Origin: Populus alba
Lineage: Eukaryota > Streptophyta > Magnoliopsida > Malpighiales > Salicaceae
Reading direction: 5' to 3'
Length of the DNA: 64,000 nt
Assembly (NCBI RefSeq): GCF_005239225.2
Contig: NC_133293.1
Coordinates: forward strand, 10,942,333-11,006,332
Under the pieces are notes generated by a model. The model was not told where the DNA came from. It ran no database searches and was given only the letters and a program-made list of their open reading frames with translations. A program made the position numbers and the translations under genes. Shown here piece after piece: positions 1 through 10,030 of the stretch; positions within the stretch are counted from its first letter, which is position 1, and each line of letters begins with the position of its first letter.

Positions 1-142
1 ATACGTAGTAATGTATTCAGTTTTGTTGCATAGCCTGTAATCTAGATAGGATAGGCAACTTGAGTTGCTGTGTTATGCATCAGGCAACCAAGATGGTTAC
101 AGCATGCATGTCCATCTTGATTAATTCCTCTGCGTCTAACAG

Positions 143-1086
143 GAAAAGGATGCAAGGGACATTGAAATTCCAAATATCAGATGGGAGGTTTTTGAGTTGA
201 TGATGAGGTTTGTTGAAATGTAAGGTTCACGCTTTCATAAAATAAACAGTTATCTAACTTGTTTCTGTTTTCTACAGATTCATATACACAGGTTCAGTAG
301 ATGTTACATTAGGTATCGCACAGGATCTACTCAGGGCTGCTGACCAATATCTCTTGGAGGGGCTTAAGCGACTATGCGAGTATACCATAGCACAGGTAAG
401 CCATGAAGCTTTTGTTTATTCATGTGAATATTCAATCTTGCACTGCTTAAGTTGAAAGCCGATGTCTGATAAACATTTTATGTTTGCTTAAGGATATAAC
501 ATTGGAAAACATTTCAAGCATGTATGAACTTTCGGAAGCTTTCCATGCTATTTCATTGAGGCACAGATGCATTTTGTTTATTTTGGAGCAGTTCGATAAA
601 TTGACTGATAAGCCCAGGTTTGTTGCTTAACTCCTGCGATCTTGCTATCTTAAAAAATGCCACATGGCAAATGAACATAAACATATAAATATTTGCTTCT
701 GATTCCATTAGAAAAGACAGGAAAAGGAGTTCTATTCTGGGATCCACATGATGTTGTAATCCCAGATTAAAAAGAATTCCACTGCCGGGAAGAAAATTTT
801 CAAAAATTAAGATCATTGGGTGTCTATCCCAATTAACTATTATATGCTTCTAGCATAGATCTTTCCACTCACTAATTTTGGAACTGTCCAATAGTTTTCT
901 AGAATGTGAAAACACTTGTTACACACACAAAAAAGAACCGTTTCCAAACTCTCAGCTGGTTCTTGACGTTATTTTGTATACTGATATTGCAGGCACTCTC
1001 AATTAATCCACCGTATAATACCTGAGATTCGTGATTACTTTGACAAAGCACTCGCCAAACCTAACCAACATAACTCACGGCTCTAG
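143..1086 (+). CDS. ARM-repeat BTB protein, ARIA/ABAP1-like (3' end only)
   Basis: This is the C-terminal part of a plant armadillo-repeat plus BTB/POZ protein; the rest lies upstream of the window. I place exons at 143-207, 278-395, 493-617 and 993-1086, with GT-AG borders, consistent phases and a TAG stop at 1084-1086. The translation begins EKDARDIEIPNIRWEVFELM, continues through FIYTGSVDVTLG and LLRAADQYLLEGLKRLCEYT, and ends in a short tail, ALAKPNQHNSRL. The first part is the second half of the BTB fold and the rest is the BACK-like helical tail. In Arabidopsis, ARIA binds the ABA-response factor ABF2, and ABAP1 binds pre-replication complex proteins with TCP24 to restrain cell division. 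The BTB domain is thought to mediate dimerisation or CUL3 binding. Which of the two paralogues this is cannot be settled from the tail. Exon borders are inferred from splice motifs and similarity. Confidence 0.88.
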
Positions 1087-2109
1087 ATGGCTGGTTTTGA
1101 TTCTTCTTATCTGACTAGATATTTTTGTACAGAAAGTGGTAGATGTTCTCATTGATGCTGAGCCATTGAAATATTCTAATAGGTTGGTGAATAGTATGGC
1201 TCCTAAATTCTTAATCTTTCCTGTGGCCTGAGTTACGTTGCATGCTAGCACTCTGTAACTTTCCACATTAGTTCCGCTGAGATTGTTGATGGAAACACGG
1301 GCCACCTCCAACATGATTGTGTTTATGGATTGCGATGTTCATGTATTCTCTGATTGGCATTAGCGGGAGATGCATCTTTTTGAGCGCAATAACAGAGTCG
1401 TTGCTTGAAGCAAATTCTTGGCAAACTAAAAACTAGGAAAAGATTCCAGGTCTAGAATCTCTTTCCTTGAAGGACTTTTAGTCTCGGAAAGTGACTTTTA
1501 AGGTGAACTACATGGTTGAGCGTGGACTTGGAGGAGTGGGGCAATGGGCCTCCCAAATTATTAAAAAAAAAACTGTTTGTCACTTTTAGCTCTAGGAGTT
1601 CAAATTTACCCTCCGGTTTTAGACGTTTGTGCTCTATATTTCTTGAAACTTTTGTTGTGCCACGTTATCTTTGATTTCTATCCCCCCCCTGTACATGGGT
1701 TTATGTAAAACCATTATTTACCCTTTCAGGGTGCTATGATTTTGGGGCATGGTTTTTTTATTGGGCTCCTCCACTGGTTTGGTCGATCATTATAGATGCT
1801 CAACTAATTTTCGAGTTTTAACTTTGAAGTTATGCCCCCGAAAGATAGCAGCTAAAATTATATTTTTTTACCCGGGACAGCGTAGGAGTAAAAGAAACTG
1901 GCTTGCATTTGGTTGCCAATGCAAAATTTTCACACAAATGCACGTGTCTTTTTCATGCCAAACATTTATTACTTTCGAGACTTGTATGGCAACGAATATA
2001 ACAATTGCTTGCAAATAATCTTTTAATGCAAATCGACCAGCTTACGAATAGCTCCCGAGAGGTGAGCTAGTTTTTCAAGGTACAGGGTTGGAGCCAGTCA
2101 GCCTGAAAG
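1087..2109. other. 3' UTR and downstream flank of the ARIA-like gene
   Basis: No coding region is recognised here. The first few hundred bases are probably 3' UTR. From about 1490 the sequence changes character, with homopolymer runs (A run near 1561-1571, C run near 1682-1689) and phrases such as those at 1590-1740 that look like degraded transposon sequence. No element borders could be placed. Confidence 0.4.
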
Positions 2110-2240
2110 AAGTTTTTTAAAATATTTTTTATTATTTTTAAAAAATTATTTTTAATATTAGTATATTAAAATGATCTAAAAATATTAATTTAAAAAGAAA
2201 TAAATTTTTTTAAAGATATTTTTAAGCGAAAAAACAACAA
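2110..2240. repeat. AT-rich MITE-like dispersed repeat, copy 1
   Basis: This copy has the typical order of the window's commonest repeat: a T-rich arm, a core resembling 'agtatattaaaatgatct', then 'aatattaatttaaa' and an A-rich arm. It lies directly upstream of the carboxylesterase fragment, so the repeat may have inserted into that gene's promoter region. Borders are approximate. Confidence 0.5.
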
Positions 2241-2310
2241 CCCTAGTTCATCAATCCTTAATTGCGCCTTGCATTTCCTTATTACACTTCATATCTTCCT
2301 CTTTTCATTT

Positions 2311-2636
2311 ATGGGTTCTGCTGGTAAGGAAATGGCCCGCGAGCTACTGCTCCCTTTTGTGCGGGTTTTCAAGGATGGCTCTGTGGAGCGCTTATTAGGT
2401 TCTCCACTAGTGCCTGCATCATTTCAAGGCTCAGAAACTGGAGTCTTATCCAAGGACGTCACCGTTTCACGAGACCCTTCTACCTGAGCAAGACTCCACC
2501 TCCCAAAGCTCACTAAACCTCACGAGAAACACTCCTCATCTTGGTCTACTTCCATGGTGGAGGCTTCCGCGTTGAGTCTGCCTTCAGCTTGGCAGAAACT
2601 AAATTCATGAGAAGCTTGGTTTCTCTGTTCATATGA
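2311..2636 (+). pseudogene. Carboxylesterase (CXE, alpha/beta-hydrolase) N-terminal fragment, broken
   Basis: Reading from ATG at 2311 gives a start typical of plant CXE (GID1-like/HSL) carboxylesterases: MGSAGKEMARELLLPFVRVF, then DGSVERLLGSPLVPAS and ETGVLSKDVTVSRDPS. A TGA at 2485-2487 interrupts the frame where the family continues. The same frame resumes with ARLHLPKLTKP. A net frameshift between about 2520 and 2535 then moves the conserved segment into another frame, which reads VYFHGGGF (oxyanion-hole HGGG at 2553-2564) and ESAFSLAETKFM. A TGA follows at 2634-2636, and nothing CXE-like comes after it. An intact member is about 310-330 aa with a GDSAGG nucleophile elbow, so the catalytic Ser, Asp and His are all absent. 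It is a dead, truncated copy, perhaps a relic of a tandem CXE cluster. Confidence 0.8.
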
Positions 2637-2639
2637 CGC

Positions 2640-3190
2640 TAATCTATAACAGGCTTATGAAGACGTTAACGTTAAATACAGATACCACCGGTAACTAAAA
2701 ACGTCATTCACTATTAGGACTGGTATCCTATCATAGGATATATCATTTCCCCAGCATGGTAAATTGCAAATAAAAATTAATTATATTTATTCATTTTCAT
2801 CTATCTTATATTTTTTTCTGTTTTTTTAAAGAAAAAGATAGATAAATGAATATTATGAAAATATTGTTGAGAAAAAAATAATTTAAGTGTGGTCAATATT
2901 GATGAATGAACTAACATACTTCTCATTTTATTTTAAATTCAAAATTAACAAAATTTTAGCTTGATTATAGCCGATGAAGGAATTCTTGCTCTGTAAAGAA
3001 TCAGACTACAGGCACCTTAAATTGCGATTTCTCTATAAAGAATTGATGCCACATAGGTTCGATTAATTTAGGTCTAAGCCCACCAGTCTTGGTTTAGCAT
3101 GGACCGTTGCTAGAACAAAAGGTTTTCCAATTAGGTCCATTCAAGCCTTCCCGTCCTAACCTATAAATTTTAGATTTTGGCCTTCATAAA
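2640..3190. other. Intergenic, upstream of RPS16
   Basis: AT-rich sequence without a recognised gene. A short inverted T-rich/A-rich stretch lies around 2800-2880. Confidence 0.4.
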
Positions 3191-3340
3191 GGCCCAAGTG
3201 ACTTTCTGTTGTATAAATTAATGGGCCGCTGGCACCCTCATTCCCCAAAACCAATCAGAACCGTCTACTTGCCCCAGAAACCCCTCCCCGCCCTCCACGT
3301 CATCAACTCAAAACCCTAAAAGCACCCTCCCCCTTATAAC
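3191..3340 (+). promoter_or_regulatory. RPS16 promoter: site II motifs, telo box, TATA-like box
   Basis: GGCCCA at 3191-3196 and TGGGCC at 3222-3227 are site II elements (TGGGCY) in opposite orientations. AAACCCTAA at 3311-3319 is a telo box, and AAACCCTAG recurs in the leader at 3421-3429. A TATA-like TTATAAC lies at 3334-3340, about 100 bp before the ATG. Site II plus telo box is the known promoter signature of plant ribosomal-protein and cell-cycle genes, bound by TCP and telo-box factors. The motifs are seen; their use here is inferred. Confidence 0.7.
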
Positions 3341-3439
3341 CCTCTTTTACTCGACCCCCTCTTCCCCCAATTCCCCGCGTGAGTTTTTAGGCGCTTGGCT
3401 GCAACCAAACCCCCAAAAGAAAACCCTAGCCAACCAACC

Positions 3440-3874
3440 ATGGCGGCGCCGAAAGAGTCCGTGCAGTGCTTCGGCAGGAAGAAAACAGCAGTCGCAGTCA
3501 CCCACTGCAAGCGCGGTCGCGGCCTTATCAAGATCAACGGCTGCCCAATCGAGCTAGTTGAGCCTGAAATCCTCCGATTCAAGGCCTACGAACCAATCCT
3601 TCTCCTAGGAAGACAACGTTTTGCTGGAGTGGACATGAGGATCCGTGTCAAGGGTGGAGGACACACGTCTCAGATCTATGCGATCAGGCAGAGCATAGCA
3701 AAGGCACTTGTGGCGTTTTACCAGAAGTATGTGGATGAGCAGAGCAAGAAGGAGATAAAGGACATTTTGGTGAGGTATGATAGGACTTTGCTTGTTGCTG
3801 ATCCTAGAAGGTGCGAGACTAAGAAGTTTGGTGGACGTGGTGCCAGAGCCAGGTTCCAGAAATCTTACCGTTGA
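3440..3874 (+). CDS. RPS16: 40S ribosomal protein S16 (uS9)
   Basis: This is a complete intronless gene of 144 codons, encoding the small-subunit protein uS9. Its C-terminal tail reaches the decoding centre and contacts P-site tRNA. The protein starts [20 protein letters not shown], contains the family block [20 protein letters not shown], and ends in the conserved [14 protein letters not shown]. The terminal -SYR tripeptide is the family hallmark. The start is the ATG at 3440 in a good plant context (accATGGCG). The open frame runs on upstream to 3395, but only through a TTG and leader sequence, so I do not extend it. Length matches the family (about 144-146 aa). The telo-box/site II promoter fits a constitutively expressed growth gene. 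Codon use is GC-rich in the first third and more AT-rich later. Confidence 0.97.
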   Translation: MAAPKESVQCFGRKKTAVAVTHCKRGRGLIKINGCPIELVEPEILRFKAYEPILLLGRQRFAGVDMRIRVKGGGHTSQIYAIRQSIAKALVAFYQKYVDEQSKKEIKDILVRYDRTLLVADPRRCETKKFGGRGARARFQKSYR

Positions 3875-5690
3875 GCAAACAAGACAGCAGGAGAGGTTTT
3901 ATGTTTTGATTTTGTTGGACGAAGCGTTTTGAATTGTTTATGCCATGCTAATGGATTTTGCTTCTAAGTTTGCTGGATTTTAGGCAAGGCATATTATGAT
4001 TATTAGTATTACTGCAATGGATTATCTTATGTCGTATGAATTTATTAAGTTTCATCGAACTGCAATTCTTGGTTTTTGATTTGGTTTTGCTTGTGATTAA
4101 TTATTTGCATGCATTAGTTGTGATTTGCTCTCTGGATTGTGCTTATAGAAGTTGAGTTTAGGAATCTTTTAATTCTTACCTGTGAATTAAGTTGCACCAT
4201 ATTTGGCTGCATATAATTGTGATAGAGTAGTTGCATAATGCTTACAACAATATATGCTTAGTTTTTCAGGGAAAATTGTGCCTTTTAAAGATTATTCATT
4301 CTGGGGAAGAGTAGGGGGGGACATTTTTCTGTTTTAACAGATGGTTTTAATTGGCAAATTTATTATACGGACTAGTAGAGTTTTGGTACTGGATTAAACA
4401 TGTGGGCAAGGACAAATCTACTTGTAGAATGTTGGGTTAGCACAGGTTAGGAATTTGGTGTTTGATGTGTATACTTGGAGAATTTTTTTTGTTGATTGTG
4501 ATTCTTGCTTAAGCAATTAGTTTAAGCTTTAGCTGGGATTCTCCAGTTAGTGCTGGATTCCTGGTTTATGGAGGTGTCAATGCCTTATCTTTTGTGGATA
4601 CTGTTTTCTGCTGGATGATCCTTTTGTCCATTTTTCTGTGCTTTAATTAACTGAACTGAGTGAAGGGGCTGTAAAGGCTAGCTGATACGATGGTGGTTGA
4701 TCACCGAATACCACGTTTAGGGCGACACCAGTTGGAGAAATGAAAGAAAAAGAAAAGCCATCTGGTTGGATATTCCTATCGAATCTGGTATTTTAGAGCT
4801 TTTTCTTTGCGTCAGCTTCGACATTTCATATCTTCCAGGCATGATATTTAGTTACAGGGCTACCGTCAATCCTTTGTTCTTTGTGAATTCGGTTTTTCAC
4901 TTTGCGTGATGAGTTTTTAGTGCCTGGCTGGGTTTAATATTTGTATTAGCCCTTAAAACTTCGTCGCGCCTTTGAGCCTGGAGGTGTATGGCTTGATCTT
5001 GGCCATTTTAAGGTATCATGAGACAAAATAAGAGACAGAAGAAGAGCATGTATGTTTGGATGCTCAATTATTAACTACAAAAAGCTAAGCTCTCACTGTG
5101 AAACCTGGCTGGCAACAGATCTGGTATTTACTAGAGTTTCTCAACAAACATTCCGACCCAAACTGGTATTCACTATTGTTCACCACCGGCCGGATGCTCT
5201 TGAGCATCGAACACCCCTCCACCCTCCGTTCTCACTAAAAAGCCCAACTGCCACTGATCTTAGGCTCTGAGAATAACAGTGGCGAACAATTCATCCATGT
5301 CAAAAAGATGCATCGTCATCTAAGCTGAACTTATCCCCTACCAGAGCCAGCCACCATAGCTATATCCTTGGCACTCAGGATCCATGTTTCACACAAAAAG
5401 CACTTTACTCTTCAAACCCACTCCACACCAGTTCACTAACCATTCCCTTGCCAAGATAAGGAATAAGTGCTTCATCATCGATGATCAACGCTCGTATCTA
5501 ATAGCTATTTTCAAGCATCTGTTTTTTGTTTTGGAAAAGCGGTTGGATTTAATAGGCGTCAAATTGATGGTTTTCGCATCTCCAAACTCGCTTGACAGGA
5601 TTTGCAAATTTGGTTTTGAGGCATCACAAGCCCATTAAACCAGGGGTTAATAAAACAAAACAATTGAATCTAGTCAGCCTGTAAGCTCAA
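3875..5690. other. RPS16 3' UTR and intergenic spacer
   Basis: Non-coding, T-rich sequence after the RPS16 stop, probably 3' UTR for the first 150-250 bp. The short ORFs at 5052-5270 and 5384-5638 show no recognisable domain and no coding signature. Confidence 0.45.
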
Positions 5691-5695
5691 AGTCA

Positions 5696-5933
5696 GGCCC
5701 AGAAACAAAATAACGCCGAACAGCAGCGTGACGAAGCGAGCAGAGCCCGAGAGAGACAGTCCAATAACACAAGGCATGTGCGTCCAAAGAGAGAGATCCT
5801 GAAAAAACCTACTGCTATACTAGTTTTGTATTTGTGCGTGGGAACTTGAAAGTCCCTTCCTCCTTTTCACTCCCACTCGAAATCTCCATTTCCCTCCACG
5901 CGCGCACACACCCTCTCCCTCACTATACATAAA
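5696..5933 (+). promoter_or_regulatory. RanGAP promoter region with TATA box
   Basis: A site II-like GGCCCA lies at 5696-5701. A CT-rich stretch occupies about 5855-5920, followed by TATACATAAA at 5924-5933. This would start transcription near 5955, upstream of the leader exon. Pyrimidine-rich tracts around the TATA box are common in constitutively expressed plant genes. Function is inferred from position. Confidence 0.5.
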
Positions 5934-5954
5934 GTGATAAAGATCCGTAGAGTA

Positions 5955-7146
5955 TTTAGCTGCCTCTGCTCTTAGGGATACTTACTTCTTGATAATAATA
6001 TTAAGCATACGCAGTTTACGCGCTATCAAAGACAAACAGATTCGCACAGAAAGAGAGAGAAAGGGGAAGGTACTTTCCCTCTTTTTCTCTCCAATCTTAT
6101 CTTCTCGCTTGTTTAAATCTTACATTTCTAAAGCTTCTTCTGCTTTCTAATTGTTATGACTGATTGGTATAACTTGTGATACGATATCGCTAGATCTGTT
6201 ACATTTCCCACTTCTTTTCTTGATTTAATAAAGATTTTTTTTTTTTTTATCGTCCTAGCATTAGATCTAGGGGTTCTTTGCTCTCACGTGTTATTATACT
6301 ATTCATTCGCTAATTTTATTCGCTTTTGCGTATCTCTCTGTTTTTTTTCTTAATATTATTTTGCTATATTATTATTTATTAGCAATTTCTGTACCCAAAA
6401 TGTTAATAAGTTGATAGTGTTTTTTGTCTGCGAGATAGGAAAATGGGTAGATGATGTATAAACGAGTAATATAGGTAGAAAATTGGAGGGATATATCAGT
6501 TCCACTGAAAAATTGATTCTCTTTTATGTAGAAGGTAGTGACGTATTTTAGATATAATAAAATTGGAATTCTGTAGGAAGGATATCCTTGCAATTATTTT
6601 CTTTGAATTAATAATATATTACTGCTATTCGAAGGCACCTTCTGGTGAGTTTGATCGCATCTCAGTTTTTTTAGTTGGGGTCTGGAAATGATTTATATGT
6701 GTCGCGTGACTCTCCTTATGTTTATGATTTAATGGAGGTTTTTTCGGTTTTCTGATAGAATCAGCCTTCTTAGCATTTTGGTAGATTTTAGATGCTTACA
6801 ATTTTATTATTTTCACTTTGATGACTCTTGTTGAGAATAAAATAACGTTCAGATATACTTTCTTGGATATAGAATCTAGTTCGTGGTCATTATTATCCTG
6901 GGGTTGGTCTATCTCACTACCTCTATAAGCATTTTGTCTATTTAATATTTTGTATTTTTTTGTTTCTTTACTTTCATCAAGCTCGAGAATTGGATGGTTG
7001 AGTGTTTTCTAACCTTAATTTTGTGAATATGCCTTTGTTCATTGTTAAGAATATTTCAGCTTTTCTTATTTTCCTTTTCTTTTCTCAATTGGTTTGTTGG
7101 ATAACATGAAAAAGTTTGTCAGTAAATGTCTGCAGGTTTCTCTGAA
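5955..7146 (+). other. RanGAP 5' leader with a 1,066-bp intron
   Basis: The likely leader exon ends in a GA-rich run at 6069, followed by a GTACTT donor at 6070. A T-rich intron runs to a TGCAG acceptor ending at 7135, which leaves 11 bases of leader before the ATG at 7147. The intron contains a T run at 6236-6249. Long leader introns are common in housekeeping plant genes and often raise expression. The TSS position is approximate. Confidence 0.65.
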
Positions 7147-8769
7147 ATGGATGCCACCGAGTCAAAGTCACAGCCCCGACCATTTTCAATAAAGCTGTGG
7201 CCCCCTAGCCAAAACACAAGGCAAATGCTTGTGGTTCGTGTTACCGACAATCTCACTACTAAGTCAATTTTCACCCAGAAATATGGCAGTCTGAGCAAGG
7301 AGGAGGCTGAGGAGAATGCAAAAAAAATCGAAGATGTTGCTTTTGCTATTGCAAATGAACACTATGAAAAGGAGCCAGATGGTGATGGAAGTTCTGCAGT
7401 ACAGCTTTATGCCAAGGAATGCAGTAAGCAAATCTTGGAAGTTCTCAAAAGAGGCCCTTCTGGTAAGGAGGACAAAGAAGCTTTGGTGTCCGAAGAAGTT
7501 AGTGCACCCCGTGACACCATGTTTGATATATCTAAAGGTGCGCGATCCTTTATTGAGGCAAAGGAGGCTGAGGAAACACTTGAGCCATTAAAAGAGCCAG
7601 GAAATTCGTACACTAAAATATGCTTTAGCAATAGAAGCTTTGGTCTAGAAGCAGCTCGTGTTGCTGAACCCATTCTGGCCTCCATTAAGAATCAGCTGAA
7701 GGAAGTTGACCTGTCAGATTTTATTGCTGGAAGACCAGAGGCAGAAGCACTTGAAGTGATGAATATATTCTCCACTGCTTTGGAAGGTAGCATTCTCAAG
7801 TCCTTGAACCTTTCAAATAATGCCTTGGGTGAGAAGGGTGTTAGGGCTTTTGGGGCACTCCTTAGGTCACAGAGTTGCTTAGAGGAGCTCTACTTAATGA
7901 ACAATGGCATCTCAGAGGAAGCTGCTGAAGCGGTCTGTGAATTAATTCCTTTGACAGAGCAGCTTAGGGTTCTTCAGTTTCATAACAATATGACTGGAGA
8001 CAAAGGAGCACTTGCCATCTCTAAGGTTGTGAAGCGCTCTCCCTTATTGGAAGATTTTCGATGTTCCTCCACAAGGGTAGGCTCTGAAGGAGGAGTTGCC
8101 TTATCAGAAGCTCTTGACACTTGCACCCATTTGAAGAAGCTTGATTTGCGAGACAATATGTTTGGAGTGGAAGCAGGAGTTGCTCTGAGTAAAGCTCTTT
8201 CCAAATATGCTGGTTTGACAGAAGTTTATTTGAGCTATCTTAATTTGGAAGATGAAGGTGCCATGGCTATAGCTAGAGCTCTAAAGGAATCAGCTCCCTC
8301 ACTGGAAGTCCTGGATATGGCTGGAAATGACATAACAGCTGAAGCTGCTCCTATTGTAGCTGCTTGTATAGCAGAGAAGCAACATCTTACCAAGTTGAAC
8401 CTGGCTGAAAATGAACTCAAGGATGAAGGTGCTATCCAGATCAGTAAGGTCTTGGAAGAAGGCCATCTCCAGCTGAAGGAAGTTGATATGAGCATCAATT
8501 CTATACGTAGGGCTGGGGCTCGAGTCTTGGCAAGGGTAGTGGTGCAGAAGCCTGAGTTTAAACTTCTGAATATTGATGGGAATTTTATTTCAGATGAAGG
8601 CGTTGATGAGGTGAAGGAAATGTTTGAGAAATTCCCAGATAGGCTTGGATCCTTTGATGAGAATGATCCTGAAGGAGGTGATGATGAGGAAGAGTCTGGA
8701 GAAGGTGAAGGTGATGAGCATGAGTTGGAAACGAAACTGGAGAAGCTTGAAGTTAACAAAGAGGAATAA
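7147..8769 (+). CDS. RANGAP1: RAN GTPase-activating protein (WPP domain RanGAP)
   Basis: This 540-aa protein is encoded by one uninterrupted exon. It stimulates GTP hydrolysis by Ran on the cytoplasmic face of the nuclear envelope, giving direction to nuclear transport; in plants it also marks the division plane. The plant-specific WPP domain lies at about residues 12-110 (IKLWPPS, then LYAKECSKQIL) and targets the nuclear rim through WIP/WIT proteins. The linker has the family phrase KICFSNRSFG. About eight leucine-rich repeats follow from residue 185 to 500 (LNLSNNALGEKG, LRVLQFHNNMTGDKG, LKKLDLRDNMFG). The tail, from 505, is strongly acidic (DDEEESGEGEGDEHE). I chose the ATG at 7147 because the in-frame ATG at 7126 lies inside the leader intron, upstream of its acceptor. 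RanGAP1 versus RanGAP2 cannot be decided with certainty. It is convergent with the remodeller gene downstream. Confidence 0.96.
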   Translation: MDATESKSQPRPFSIKLWPPSQNTRQMLVVRVTDNLTTKSIFTQKYGSLSKEEAEENAKKIEDVAFAIANEHYEKEPDGDGSSAVQLYAKECSKQILEVLKRGPSGKEDKEALVSEEVSAPRDTMFDISKGARSFIEAKEAEETLEPLKEPGNSYTKICFSNRSFGLEAARVAEPILASIKNQLKEVDLSDFIAGRPEAEALEVMNIFSTALEGSILKSLNLSNNALGEKGVRAFGALLRSQSCLEELYLMNNGISEEAAEAVCELIPLTEQLRVLQFHNNMTGDKGALAISKVVKRSPLLEDFRCSSTRVGSEGGVALSEALDTCTHLKKLDLRDNMFGVEAGVALSKALSKYAGLTEVYLSYLNLEDEGAMAIARALKESAPSLEVLDMAGNDITAEAAPIVAACIAEKQHLTKLNLAENELKDEGAIQISKVLEEGHLQLKEVDMSINSIRRAGARVLARVVVQKPEFKLLNIDGNFISDEGVDEVKEMFEKFPDRLGSFDENDPEGGDDEEESGEGEGDEHELETKLEKLEVNKEE

Positions 8770-10030
8770 AATTGTGCTTTATTTGAGTATTTTTCTTTAG
8801 CGGACTCTGTTTCATTAGTAGTTATCTTTGGCACACATTGATGTAGGAGACAGTGACAGCATTTTGGATTGACTGTTCTCTCGAATCGTAGCTTGCATGA
8901 CCAGGACAGATGCTGTGAGCTGTGATCGGCATCAAATCATAATTGATGTTGTCTGTAGCATAGGTTTAGGGAGATCTTTCCATGTTTCCGTATCATCCTT
9001 GTAGCACATTTTGTCTGTCTGGGGCTTCCAGAGTAGTTGATTAAAATGTGACGGCACTCTATAGTGGATAATAATTCCCAGACTTTCAATTTCTGTTCTC
9101 CATTGTTGAGCTTCTGTTATCTATCATTTCATGCATGCGATATCTATTTACAGTAGTCGAGTTACTTTAGTTTCCTGGCTCTTCAGAGAAGTCTTTCGCT
9201 TTAGCTTCCCACCTACTCGATCAAAATTCCAAGACTATCAGTGCTGTGATGGATGTAGAAAAGGTGCATGCTGGTTTCCGAGCACAAGCATAGACACCGT
9301 TAAGATTTGGAAAGCAAACTCGAATTTTTTTCCTCGCATTTTTCCTTTTTCTTTCATTATTGGCGAGGCTATCGGTATTGAAGTTTTACCAGTTTTTTAG
9401 TTGCTGTATTTTGGCTGGATCATCTCATTTTGCTGCTTTGTCTCGAAAGGAAGAAAAAAAAAAATGCTCGTTACAGGATCATCGTTCTCAGGTATAGTGT
9501 GCTCATAAGAAAACATCATCTTCCCTTAATCCAAGGATGAACTCCAGATGTCTTCCTCGCCAAAAGCCTTATCCCCACATGAAAAATAATCTTGAAAGCC
9601 ATAAATAATAATAAATGCGCACTTCATAAATTAGGAAACTCACATTATTGCCAATATGTTACAAGTGCCACCGAATATAAGAGTGGTGATAGCCATGCAG
9701 ACATCTAGGTTCACCTTTCACCATGCGATCTTATGCCCTCACCTTTTGTATGCCGTTGAAATGTGATGATAATAAGAGGTGCAATTAAATTGGGAAAATG
9801 ATGCATTGACTGCTGATGTTACAAATGCTAGAATCAATGGAGATGGAGGAGCAGGCATGGGAGAAAGTACTGGAAGCAACCCATTTAAAGGAGGTGACTT
9901 CGTAGAACAACAATGGCAGCCCCAAAAAAATCCTGGCGCCATGCAGCAGCAATCAGAAAAGCAGAGGCCTTAGGGATGCTTTTGGATCTCATCCCATCAC
10001 TAAACTGTGACGACATTTTGCTCAATTACA
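8770..10030. other. Convergent 3' flanks of RanGAP and the SNF2 gene
   Basis: This 1.26-kb interval holds the 3' UTRs of the RanGAP gene (+) and the remodeller gene (-). No further gene is recognised. The small ORFs at 9131-9400 and 9779-9973 have no family resemblance. Confidence 0.5.

Noticed and set aside
3395..3439. Upstream in-frame extension of RPS16
   Set aside because: It begins at a TTG, not an ATG, and the family protein starts at the ATG at 3440.
7126..7146. Earlier ATG for RanGAP
   Set aside because: It lies upstream of the leader intron's acceptor, so it should be spliced out.
8235..8834. 199-codon open frame antisense to RanGAP
   Set aside because: Ser-rich shadow of the acidic and LRR coding sequence on the other strand.
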